From Cyanobacteria bacterium M5B4 (lineage in GTDB: Bacteria; Cyanobacteriota; Cyanobacteriia; Pseudanabaenales; Pseudanabaenaceae), in assembly GCA_002861535.1 (NCBI GenBank), contig PHFO01000013.1, positions 1-32,281 of the forward strand: a stretch of DNA of 32,281 nt, written 5' to 3'. This document shows positions 14,931-23,567 of the stretch, in pieces (position 1 is the first letter of the stretch; the number at the start of each line of letters is the position of its first letter). The notes under the pieces were generated by a model. The model was given only the letters and a program-made list of their open reading frames with translations, made no database searches and was not told the origin of the DNA. The position numbers and the translations under genes were made by a program.

Positions 14931-14940
14931 AGAGGAGTCA

Positions 14941-15032
14941 AAAGAAGTCCTATTTTGGCTTCTTTAGGTATATCTAAGTATTGTTTTACAGTACTTAGAT
15001 GTTTATCTTTGTTAAATACTCTGGAGGTATTT
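14941..15032 (+). promoter_or_regulatory. structured 5' leader with three consecutive hairpins
   Basis: Three perfect inverted repeats lie between the promoter and the ATG. AAAGAAG/CTTCTTT (14941..14965) is followed by ATCTAAGTA/TACTTAGAT (14972..15000). AAATAC/GTATTT (15014..15032) holds the ribosome site GGAG in its seven-base loop and ends directly at the start codon. Such a leader could control mRNA stability or ribosome access by a host or phage protein, a small molecule or temperature. It matches no riboswitch class I know. Confidence 0.5.
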
Positions 15033-15308
15033 ATGCTAAGTAAATTGGAAATGGCAGAAATCATTTATGATGAGTTGGTAAATGCAAATGTAGGAGGAAG
15101 AGTTTATATTAACCCTTCTAAAGGTAGAACTTATTTTCTCCCCAATGCTAAGTCAAGTTTTGCTCCTTGGGATCAAGGAGAAGAGGTAATTTCTGTTTGG
15201 GAATATCTAACTCCAGAGGCAGAGGAAGTCATTTTGACAAATGATTTAAGGGATTGGGAGCCAGAAGAGGCAATTAACTGGCTAAAAGATAATTTATCTG
15301 TTATCTAA
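15033..15308 (+). CDS. hypothetical acidic 91-residue protein in its own transcription unit
   Basis: The product starts MLSKLEMAEIIYDELVNANV and is acidic, with a C-terminal helical part (PEEAINWLKDNLSVI). The start is fixed by GGAGGTATTT immediately before the ATG at 15033, even though the open frame extends further upstream to 14955. The gene has its own strong promoter (14902), a structured leader and an intrinsic terminator (15322), so it is transcribed alone and probably strongly or at a special time. That pattern is typical of early host-takeover or accessory genes. No family is recognised. Confidence 0.7.
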   Translation: MLSKLEMAEIIYDELVNANVGGRVYINPSKGRTYFLPNAKSSFAPWDQGEEVISVWEYLTPEAEEVILTNDLRDWEPEEAINWLKDNLSVI

Positions 15309-15321
15309 TTATTTATTTTGT

Positions 15322-15342
15322 AGGGGCTTATGCCCCTTTTTT
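15322..15342 (+). terminator. intrinsic terminator
   Basis: AGGGGC and GCCCCT form a six-base stem with a TTAT loop, followed by a run of T. It lies 13 bases after the stop of the 91-residue gene and 34 bases before the endolysin ATG. Confidence 0.85.
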
Positions 15343-15375
15343 AGACAAAGATAGAAAAAGGAAAAAAGAAAAGAG

Positions 15376-16086
15376 ATGGAAACTCTAAATTTTGAAAATA
15401 TAATTAAATATTTTTCTGACAAGCCTCACCAAAAGAAAGCCCTCCAGTATCTTGCTCAGAATACTCCCCAAGAGGTGGTAAATGAGTTTTATAGGTTATG
15501 GAGGAATCCTATGCCTATAATTAACCCCCTAGTAACCAATGAGCAACTAAAAATTATTTATCCTACAGTTAAGGAGCTAAGCAAGGAGGAATTAGTTTTT
15601 GTTAATCTTTGGTTAGATAAGATTGGGGTGAATACTCCTTTAAGACTATCTCACTTCTTTGCTCAAATTCTTCATGAGAGTTGGGGTTTAGCAAAAGATG
15701 AGGAGGTCTGGGGAGATACTGAAGATCAGCTAGCTTATGAAATGAATAAAGACCTAGGAAATACTAATAGAGGAGATGGAAAAAGGTTTCTTGGGAGGGG
15801 AAAGGTATGTCTAACAGGGAGATACAACTATAGTCTTTTTACAAAATGGGTCAATAAAGTAGAGGGAGATTCTGTTGATTTTGTTGCTAATCCAGAATTA
15901 ATAGCTAAAAATTGGAAGTATAGCTGGTTAACTGCTTTTTGGTTTTGGGATCAACCTACAAGTCTTAATAAGTGGGCTGACAAAGATGATGCTATAGGGA
16001 TAAGAAAAGCCTTTAATGGAGGAACCAATGGGCTAGAAGAAACAATAAGTCTAACAAAGAGAGGGAAAATTGCTTTTGGGGCTTAA
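15376..16086 (+). CDS. GH19 chitinase/lysozyme-like endolysin
   Basis: A 236-residue glycoside hydrolase family 19 enzyme that probably cleaves peptidoglycan at lysis. LSHFFAQILHESWGLAKDEE (residues 91-110) carries the catalytic Glu101 in the HES motif and a second Glu near 109. RFLGRGKVCLTGRYNY (137-152) is the family's substrate-cleft motif. The final RKAFNGGTNGLEET (residues 210-223) is the usual C-terminal GG segment. The N-terminal 70 residues are helical and may be a small cell-wall or accessory domain. There is no signal peptide, so a holin would be needed for export. No clear holin is seen beside it. The next gene downstream is the PatA-like regulator. Confidence 0.85.
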   Translation: METLNFENIIKYFSDKPHQKKALQYLAQNTPQEVVNEFYRLWRNPMPIINPLVTNEQLKIIYPTVKELSKEELVFVNLWLDKIGVNTPLRLSHFFAQILHESWGLAKDEEVWGDTEDQLAYEMNKDLGNTNRGDGKRFLGRGKVCLTGRYNYSLFTKWVNKVEGDSVDFVANPELIAKNWKYSWLTAFWFWDQPTSLNKWADKDDAIGIRKAFNGGTNGLEETISLTKRGKIAFGA

Positions 16087-16163
16087 TTGTGTTTCAGGTT
16101 TAGGATTTGGAGGGTGGGAGGGGTAGCAAGTATAATATAAAATAATTGCTTTGGGGAGGGGAA

Positions 16164-17314
16164 ATGGAGGGGAATCTTAAGCAGTTAGGCTGGGATATAA
16201 AAAAAGTTTTAGAGTATTGTGATAGTAAGTTTTTAGGGAGGTTAATTATATCCTCCAGCTATGGATATAAATGGGGTTTTAACCTCTTTATGGGAAGGAT
16301 TACAGGAGAATTTAGTGGAGTTCATACCATTAGAAGATGGAAAAGGTTGCTTTCACAAAACAAGAATTTTGATCTTATTAATACTGATTTTACTGGCTTT
16401 TTAGAGGACAGTTCTGCAACTCTAGATAAACTAGTAAAATCTAAACAAATTTCTAGGCAAGAAGCATCTAGCTTGGCTAAGGCTAGTATTCTAGAGTCTT
16501 TCTTTGATATTCTACAGTTAGAGTGGTTATGTAGTCAGTCTAATGACTGTACTATGTCTTTTAAGATAGTAACAGAACCTGATTCAAAGAAAGACCTATT
16601 CCCTTGGTTTTTCTTTTCTGTAAATGACATTTATAAAGAGGCTTCTGCTGATTTTGGTACTTGGGAAGAAAACTCTTTAGGAAGATTCTCTCCAAATTTA
16701 GTTCCTGTAATAAAGGGTCTTTTGCTACAAAACATCACAAAGGAAGAAAGAAAGTTATTAGAATTAATAGATGGTAATCTCTCTATAAGAGATTTATCTC
16801 TATCTTTACAACAAAATCCCTTGCTAACAATAAAGACAATTTTACCTTTTGTAGAGACTGGGATGATAACCCTAAAAGCAGTTTCTGACATTGTACCCTT
16901 TAATAAAAGAAAAACAGTAGAGGAAACCAGACCTATTGTTGCCTATGTAGAGGACAATCCAATTGAGAGAGATATTATGAAAAGGATTTTGTCTGATCTA
17001 GGATGTAACTATGTTTCTCTCTTTGACCCTCTTAGGGTAACAATGGATTTAATTAAGGTAAAACCTTCCTTAGTTTTTTTGGATTTAGTAATACCCATAG
17101 TTAATGGTTATGAGATTTGTGCTCAACTAAGAAGAATACCTTCATTTAGAGAAATCCCTATTATAATCTTAACTTCTAATAATGGCATTATAGATAGGGC
17201 TAGAGCAAAAGTAGTAGGAGCAACAGATTTTTGTCTAAGCCTATAGATAAGTTAAAAATCAGAGAAAGATTAATTAAATATAAAATAATCCCAGATACTG
17301 TTAAGAAATACTAA
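16164..17314 (+). CDS. PatA-type response regulator, C-terminus in a shifted frame
   Basis: The protein joins an N-terminal PatA/DUF4388-like domain to a C-terminal receiver (REC). The N-terminal part has LGRLIISSS, LFMGRI (residues 41-46) and HTIRRWKRLL (54-63), the phrases that mark cyanobacterial PatA-family regulators of pattern formation and pilus-based motility. The receiver has the acidic pair E263-D264, the phospho-acceptor Asp307 in VFLDLVIP, and Thr337. Frame 0 ends at 17246 with FCLSL. One more T in the T5 run at 17228..17232 gives LSKPIDKLKIRERLIK, restoring the receiver's conserved Lys-Pro, and ends at 17314. The joined product is 383 residues. The ATG at 16164 follows GGGGAGGGGAA. 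A phage copy could rewire a host phosphorelay. Confidence 0.75.
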
Positions 17315-17322
17315 GAGGAAAA

Positions 17323-18071
17323 ATGGATGTAAGTCTCTTTAGAGCAAACTATACTAACTCCTCCCCTCCTTACAGGATAAGAGTAGGGGAGTTTGCTATT
17401 GATTTTAGAGCTAAAAATGCCCCTATCTATATTTTTGGAACAAGGTTAAATGTAGGATTAACTCTTTCTACAGAAGAATTTAAGTCTAGGGATGGAACTG
17501 TTTGGGGGGTTGATGGCAATGGAAAACATGTTGCCTATAGCCCCTATTTCTCTATTTATAATTTTGTTGAGGGGAGAGTCAATGGACAAAAAACTACCTA
17601 TCTTTTAATCAGAGTGGAAAATTAGAAATAACAAAACAAGCCCCTATAAGTACCAAAAATCTTATTGATTTCCCAAGAAACTATTCTTCTGTTAATAGAT
17701 GGCTAAGGTATTCTAATACTGGCTTAGGTTTTTCCCCACCAAGAGATGCCTTTAAGAGAATCTTATCATTTCCTTATGCCCTCCCTTATTCAATAGCTTT
17801 TATTAGTGAAGATAATGACTCAGTTCAGCAACTAAGGATACAAATGGATGAAACTCCAGAGCTAGGGGGAGACCTTGATATGAATAATTTTTATTGGAGA
17901 AACTTAAGATACCTTCACAAGGAACTAAAAGAAAAGGAAAAGGTGTGTATTACAGATGAATTTGATAGTTGGGGAATAGAAAACACAGATGTAGAGTTAT
18001 GTACAATAGAATTTAACTTTGATTCTCTTTTTAAGAGAATTTTGGATTTCAGGAAAATTTTTTATCTTTGA
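17323..18071 (+). CDS. virion-type protein joined across a -1 break near 17618
   Basis: Frame 0 (MDVSLFRANYTNSSPPYR) ends at TAG 17623. The frame one step back stays open from there to 18071, and reads smoothly (KLEITKQAPISTKNLIDFPR) if one A is added to the A4 run 17618..17621. The joined product is about 249 residues. The second half contains DETPELGGDLDMNN near residue 180, a close match to the DTTPQLGGDLD phrase common in phage tail and baseplate proteins, which supports a structural role. It follows the response regulator by 8 bases with ribosome site AGAGGAAAA and is followed by the first copy of a direct repeat. The heptamer here is not slippery, so the break may be a sequencing error. 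Confidence 0.55.
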
Positions 18072-18120
18072 GCCTTTTTAATAAAATCTTTTTTTCTAAC
18101 AGATTTTCTTACACAAAAAG

Positions 18121-18231
18121 TAGTAAGATGAGGACAGAATTATTGGTAATAAAATCTTTTTCTGAATACTTTATCATCAATAGAAGTTTTAATTTAGGAA
18201 GATTAGATGAGGCACTGCCTTATTTCAGAAA
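18121..18231 (+). repeat. direct repeat copy A (with decayed reading frame)
   Basis: About 110 bp align without gaps to 19177..19287, with roughly four fifths of positions identical and changes at all codon positions. It holds a 39-residue open frame (18128..18247, MRTELLVIKSFSEYF) that parallels the frame in copy B (MKTELLAMKSFSKYF). After the repeat the frame stops, so copy A looks like the cut-off 5' end of a gene whose working version is at copy B. Confidence 0.75.
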
Positions 18232-18344
18232 GAAAGATATTATCTAAAACAGATAATTATAGTCTATTCATTAATTTAGAGTCATTAGAGTTTATTCTTT
18301 TTTTTGTCACAATAATTGTATTCTTTGTATAATTTCTCCCCTTT

Positions 18345-19046
18345 TCATTTTGTTAATTCCCTTAATAAAGGTTTAGTTAAATCTTCTGTCTTAAATGATT
18401 TATAGACTCCATCTGGTTTTAACCAAATTAACCCCCTAGATTCAACTTCAAAACCAGTTTGTTCAAATAGTAATTGATATAGGGATAATTGAAGCTGATA
18501 CTTATTGTAGGCATTATCAAGCATGTGACCAAAAGGAGGTAATAATTTTTTCCCTTTATAATTTTTGAATAAGTCTTCATTTGTTTTATAGTCAGCTATA
18601 ATAAATTTTTCTGTCTTAATGTTGTATAGAATAATATCTGAGGTTCCTGCTATACCAAGGGTATCTGAAAACATTTGTAATTCAAACAATAATGGTTCTA
18701 TGTGGTCTGGAATACTATTCCAAAAAGCTACAATAGCTTTTTCATATCCATTTGTAGGAATAGCACCTTTCTTATAGGTTTCACCAAAATAATGAGCTTG
18801 ATGACCTCTATCACAAGCATCATTTTTCTTGGTTTCCCATTCTGCTAAAACCTCTTCTTTTGTAACACCTTTTTTTCTAGCTACAAAACCAGCAATTTTA
18901 TCTGCATCAAAAGGCTCACTAAATCTTTTTATAACAGAAGATACAGAGCTTAAAGTTTTTCCTTTAATATTATAAGTATGTGTGGCAGGATCAAATTCTA
19001 AACCCTCAAAATATTTTTTAATTTTAGTTGCTACTTCATTTCTCAT
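18345..19046 (-). CDS. RecB-like PD-(D/E)XK nuclease, inverted relative to neighbours
   Basis: A 233-residue nuclease of the Cas4/RecB/phage exonuclease type. In order it shows RGHQAH (residues 80-85), the first acidic position at FELQMF (Glu122), GTSDIIL (Asp137) and IIADYKTN (Asp152, Lys154). The QLQLSLYQLL helix (184-193) corresponds to the family's QxxxY motif. It probably resects or cuts DNA for recombination or degrades host DNA. It is the only minus-strand gene between 12.9 and 23 kb and is flanked by direct repeat copies A and B. Its start overlaps the stop of a truncated upstream frame (TAATG). These features suggest a cassette inserted from another phage, possibly a mobile or homing-type nuclease. 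Confidence 0.8.
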   Translation of the reverse strand: MRNEVATKIKKYFEGLEFDPATHTYNIKGKTLSSVSSVIKRFSEPFDADKIAGFVARKKGVTKEEVLAEWETKKNDACDRGHQAHYFGETYKKGAIPTNGYEKAIVAFWNSIPDHIEPLLFELQMFSDTLGIAGTSDIILYNIKTEKFIIADYKTNEDLFKNYKGKKLLPPFGHMLDNAYNKYQLQLSLYQLLFEQTGFEVESRGLIWLKPDGVYKSFKTEDLTKPLLRELTK

Positions 19047-19174
19047 TACTTTATATTCAATCTAACCCTACTATGTTCTCCTTCTCTAACACCATTAAGT
19101 ATCTGTTTTACAGTTACTAAATCTAGGTTTTTATTTACATATCTTAAGAGTCTTCTCCAACAATTATTAGCTGT
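19046..19174 (-). pseudogene. 3' remnant of an unknown gene upstream of the nuclease
   Basis: A minus-strand frame without a start codon reads as credible protein (NNCWRRLLRYVNKNLDLV then QILNGVREGEHSRVRLNIK). It ends in a TAA that shares its last A with the nuclease ATG. The frame runs up to the edge of repeat copy B, where it is cut off. It looks like the tail of the nuclease gene's former operon neighbour, carried along on insertion. The family is unknown. Confidence 0.5.
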
Positions 19175-19176
19175 TA

Positions 19177-19287
19177 TAGTAGAATGAAAACAGAATTATT
19201 GGCAATGAAATCTTTCTCTAAATATTTTATCATTAATAAAGGTTTTTGTCTAGGAAAATTTGATGAGATACCACCTTATTTCAGAAA
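19177..19287 (+). repeat. direct repeat copy B
   Basis: The second copy of the repeat at 18121..18231. It contains the frame MKTELLAMKSFSKYFIIN (from ATG 19184), which nearly joins the downstream gene: removing one A from the run at 19284..19287 would fuse them. The pair brackets the inverted nuclease gene. Confidence 0.75.
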
Positions 19288-19802
19288 ACAGAACACTCTC
19301 ATTAGAGGAGTTAATTATTTATTTAAGAGATAAATATAAGCTAGTGGGAGAAATAACCACAGAAAATATAGAAAAGATATGCAGTTTACTTAGTCTTGAG
19401 ATTAAGCCAGTTACCTCAGAAGAGTATTCTATTAAACCCTTAACATGGGATGATATTAGAAGACAGAGAGATAAGCTATTAGAAGCCAGTGACTGGAAAC
19501 TACTGATTTGTAGTAATACAGAGCAATGGGTAGCTTATAAGCACCTTTTAAGGGTAATTCCTGAGGTATTTGAGAACCCTGAAGATGTTGTTTTCCCTAA
19601 AGAACCTCCTACTCTTATTATGAGAACATTAGAAGTACTCTTAGACAATGAAGAGGTAGAAAAAATTAAAAATAAGATGACCTTAGAAGAATTAGAATTA
19701 TGGAGTCAATTAAAGTTTAGTAGGCTTAAAAGTGTAGTTAATTCTATACTTACACTTTGTGAGAAACATGAAACCCCTATAACTACAATTTTAGAGGAAT
19801 GA
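19263..19802 (+). CDS. hypothetical protein beginning inside repeat copy B
   Basis: From the ATG at 19263 (ribosome site AGGAAAA) the product is about 179 residues: MRYHLISENRTLSLEELIIY, then helical acidic stretches and a tail KHETPITTILEE. An upstream frame in the repeat (ATG 19184) would add about 33 residues if one base were removed near 19285, and the join DEIPPYFRNRTLSLEEL is smooth, so the true gene may be longer. The LTWDDIRRQRDKLLEASDW segment (residues 65-84) recalls the tail-fibre-assembly and Phage-TFA phrase TWxxIRxxRDxLLxxxDW, which fits its place before a large adhesin gene. It overlaps that gene by four bases. Confidence 0.6.
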   Translation: MRYHLISENRTLSLEELIIYLRDKYKLVGEITTENIEKICSLLSLEIKPVTSEEYSIKPLTWDDIRRQRDKLLEASDWKLLICSNTEQWVAYKHLLRVIPEVFENPEDVVFPKEPPTLIMRTLEVLLDNEEVEKIKNKMTLEELELWSQLKFSRLKSVVNSILTLCEKHETPITTILEE

Positions 19803-22800
19803 AGCACTTTGCCTCTTCAGTTGGAAATTTTGCTAAAGGGTTTAGAATAGACCCTGAATTGTTTGACTTAATTAAGGAAGAAGAGTGTGCTTTTGTTTTT
19901 GATCCAAAGGTAAGAGAGACTGCCATTTTAGGGTCAAAAGCTACTTTAACTTTTTGGGCTTCATTCTTTGAAAAAGAGGGGAATAAAATAAGAGTTTCTG
20001 TAAATGGGCAACTTCTGACAGAAAGGCTGGTTTTAACCCATACAGGGAAAAGTTTTGAGGTCTTTTTGGAATTTGGAAAACAACATATATTAGAAGTAAC
20101 ACCTCTGAATGAAGAATTATTTTCCCCTTTCCATTTTTTAGTAATGGTGAATGAAAATGTCCTAGTAAGGGTGAGGGTAGAAGGGGGGGGAGGAGTTATA
20201 GTTCCTTTTATGTTTTCTGAAACAGACATAAAATTCCTATACTCCTCCTTATTTGATCATAGTTACTGTTTTTATAGAAATAACAACTCTTTTTATAAAA
20301 CACACTCTACATTTTTTAAGAAAAATAGTAACACCCCTGTTGTTCAACAAAATGGGGATTTTCTATGGTGGAAGTTATCAAGCCATAAAGATAAAAAGAT
20401 GATAAAAAGGAAGGATGGTCAAGGGATCATAAGAACATTCTTTGTTGTCTATGTTCAATATTCTTATTCTTTTTTGTTGTTTACTCCACAGGGTAGATGT
20501 GGGGTAGGAGGATGTAGTTTTTGGGATGATGTTGTTACCTTACCAGATAAAACCTTTGTCTCATACTATGGGGAAGATGTCATTCCTTTTAAGATGATGA
20601 TTAATAATCAGGATAGAGAGCTTTCTATCCACCCTGTTTACAATTATCCTAGGCTTATGACTTTATATGACATCAAAATAAATTCATTAGAAGGATTTGG
20701 AGTCCAGTTTGGAGATTACCCTAGAGCAAGTGATGGCCCTACATATAGGCATCCTTTTAATGGGGAAGTTGCTTTTTGCATGGGGTTCTACAACCATCTG
20801 TCTTTATCAAAGATAAGAGAAATCAATCAATATCTAATGAATAAATATATATATTATGTAGGGACAAGGATAAGAAACAGTACCCCTATTTTTTCAAAAG
20901 CTGGAGTATTTTATCAAGAAAATCTTTTTTTAAGGTTTGAAGATGATTTTGTAATTACAGAACACAATCTCATCTCTCCTACTGAATTACCTATTTCTTT
21001 AACCCCTTCTGGAATACTTGCCTTTAACATTCCTTTTGATCTTGAGACAGAACTAATAATAGAAACTGTAAATAGCAATAATAATAGATGCTTTTTTAAG
21101 ATAGGGTTAGAGATTGTAAAAGATGATGATTTATATTCTCTTTTACCTGAAAGAAAAAAATAGGTAATTTTTATAGAGATAATGCTCCTATCCAAAATAA
21201 TATATGGGCTGACAGGCAAAACAGAAAATTTTTAACAGCTACTAATCCTATTCAGACTTCTTCTGAAGGGGTTATAGCAATTAATAATCAGTTTGATCTT
21301 AGTCAGCCCTCTACTCAGGAAACTTTTATGTTTGTTTATAAGCAGGTTGAGGGAGGGGTAAGAAGTTTTCTGAACAGTCTGGTTGATAGCATTGGAGATG
21401 GTAGACTTTGGAATACCCCAGAATCAAAAGTTACTAGTGTTTTTGTAGGGAGACTTCCTGTAGACCCAAGGATTTTTAGACTACCTACAGATGAGTTTTT
21501 TATTATTATTTTTACAGGAAATATCACTTTTTCCTCAATCCCAAATCTAAAGGGAATCCTTAAGTTGTTTGTCTCTTGGGGGATTAGACTAGCTCCTAGC
21601 CAAATAACAGAAGTGTTTAATATTTGTTCTTTTCTTATCCCCCCCAATCCCCAATATGTAGAGAGGTCAGAAGTTCTTATTAATACCCAAGGGGCTACAT
21701 TAGACCTAAATTCAAAGTTTTCTAGCCCCATAAATGAAGAGTTGGTTTATTCTATAAGTCCTTCTATTCCTATAACTTTTCTTTCTGAATCAATAATTCA
21801 GTTTAATTACACTAGAAGTGGAAGAAGGATTATCCCTATTAAGGTTAATCAAGAATCTTTTGAGCTTAGGGCTAAAATTGATACAGATAAAAATACTCTT
21901 TTCTTATCTCTTTTGGCTTCTAAAATCCCCTATAAGGCTTTATTTACAAATGATGATTCAACTATTACTCCTGATTTCTGGCAAGAATACTCTCTAACTC
22001 TCCCTCAGAGGCTTGTTTTTGAGGGAATGGTGACAAGAAAGTTGCATCCAACATACTTTAATAGTCTTGGTATTTATTTTGGTTTAGAAGGGCAAAATCA
22101 CCTTAGATTTAACCAATCTTTTAGAGCAAGGTCTGTTCTATTGGTAGTTTATTTAGAAGAGGTTGGTAATTTTTCATGTTGGTTTGGTAGTAAGATTATC
22201 CCTTTAGCAATTTTTAGAGATACTGTTTTGGAAGAAGATTTAGTTATAGATGAGTTGGTTTCTATAGGCAATAATGGAGTCTTTGTCTCTGCCTCTACTC
22301 TTTTAGTTCCTGGATTTAATACTATCCTTTTAACTTATAGTGAAGAGGTTTTTGTAGACTCTTTCTCTAAAGATAGATTTATAGAGGACAGGGGAATAAG
22401 AGGGTCTATTTTTACTATTCTATTATTTGATGAGATAATAGATCAAAATACTTATAAAAAACTGCATACCATTATTAGTGACTATTATGATAGAGCAAGA
22501 GAAATTTTATTGCTAAGATTTGAAGGGGATTTATTTAATGAAGCAGGATTTTTATTGGATGAAGTAAGACAGGCTTATAGTGTTAATAGTAAATTTGGGA
22601 ATAAAGCCTTATTATTAAATAATTCTTTCTTTAGTCTAAATAATGAGTTGCTGGCTTTTAGGTATGAAGATTTTACTATTAGATTCTGGATAAATGGATT
22701 TTCTTCTGTCCCCTTAAGGGTATTAGAACTAACTGGTTTTTTAAGAGTTGAAGTCAATCAAAACAACTTAATTGTTTCAGTCTTAAATAAAGAGACTTTT

Positions 22801-23043
22801 AGAGTTCAGTTATTACCAAACTATCAGTTTATTGTTTTAAGCAGAAAAAATAATTACTTAAGAATTTTTATAAATAAAGTAAAGTTTTATGAACAGGAAT
22901 CTTTTTTAGATTTTACAAGAAGAGAGCTTTTAGTGGGGAATGGTCTTAATACTCCAAATGAGGTTCTACTAGATGAATTAGTTGTATTAAGAAGAGTAGG
23001 GTTAGAAACTGTAGAAGATAATAGCCCTTATGTGCCTATTTAG
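19799..23043 (+). CDS. large LamG-containing adhesin, joined across a -1 shift at 21154..21160
   Basis: Frame 0 (MKHFASSVGNFAKGF...) stops at 21161 directly after codons AGA AAA AAA, the heptamer A_AAA_AAA then TAG. The -1 frame continues IGNFYRDNAPIQNNIWADRQ and runs into the 571-codon frame that ends at 23043, giving about 1081 residues. Two LamG/concanavalin-like regions are visible. One ends in FNGEVAFCMGFYNHLSLSK followed by the REINQYLMNKY helix (residues 320-355). The other starts ILLLRFEGDLFNEAGF and ends LLDELVVLRR. LamG domains in phage tail proteins bind sugars, so this is probably a receptor-binding or baseplate-wedge protein. A second start at ATG 21328 could give a separate C-terminal protein. 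Confidence 0.65.
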
Positions 23044-23495
23044 TTATCAAGATTCATTTTATTTAGCATCTCTATTTCCTCTCTCTGCTTAAGAAGACTT
23101 TTGGATTCTGTCCCTTGGTTTTGTTTATGATAATTAAGTCTAGCCTCCCACACCTCAGCAGTTTTAGCTCTTTTGTTCTCAAATAGTTTCTTGGATGCCT
23201 CTGAAGCAGTTCCATGAAATTCTCTTAAATGGAAAAGAATATGTTGTTCTGGCTCAAAAGTAAAAAACCACTGTCTCTTTCTCTGAAGTGTCCTTCTTAA
23301 TTCAGTATCAAATCTCCCTAACCCTATAATTTTGACTGACTCTCCTTCTACAATTGCCTTATATTTAATATATTCTACTAAATAAGATAAAATCCTATCT
23401 ATGGTGTGCATAGAAGCAATAGGATTTTCTGGGTCTTTATTCAATTTTTCATAGATATAAGAAACATAAGGAGGACTTTCATGGGCTAGCTTCAT
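23040..23495 (-). CDS. HU/IHF-like DNA-bending protein
   Basis: The first 100 residues of this 151-residue protein follow the HU pattern. Two helices (TIDRILSYLVEYIKYKAIVE) lead into the turn GESVKIIGLGRFDTELR, which matches HU's GesVelrGfGsFevr. A basic arm TLQRKRQW and a closing FEPEQHILFHLRE strand follow. HU proteins wrap or bend DNA, and phages use them for DNA condensation, replication or late transcription. The C-terminal 50 residues are charged and helical and are an extension beyond normal HU (about 90 residues). The gene is convergent with the adhesin (4-base overlap) and divergent from hsp20. Confidence 0.6.
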   Translation of the reverse strand: MKLAHESPPYVSYIYEKLNKDPENPIASMHTIDRILSYLVEYIKYKAIVEGESVKIIGLGRFDTELRRTLQRKRQWFFTFEPEQHILFHLREFHGTASEASKKLFENKRAKTAEVWEARLNYHKQNQGTESKSLLKQREEIEMLNKMNLDN

Positions 23496-23567
23496 AGTGT
23501 GGTTTTCCCTACTTCTATACTGTTTAATAAAAAGCTATCATAATATCATACATTACATAAATAGCCT

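Noticed and set aside
20914-21219. A 101-codon minus-strand frame inside the large adhesin, and similar frames at 19783..20229, 21336..21731, 26205..26459 and 3459..3731.
   Set aside because: They lie wholly or almost wholly opposite well-supported genes, lack ribosome sites and read as low-complexity hydrophobic or serine-rich shadow protein.
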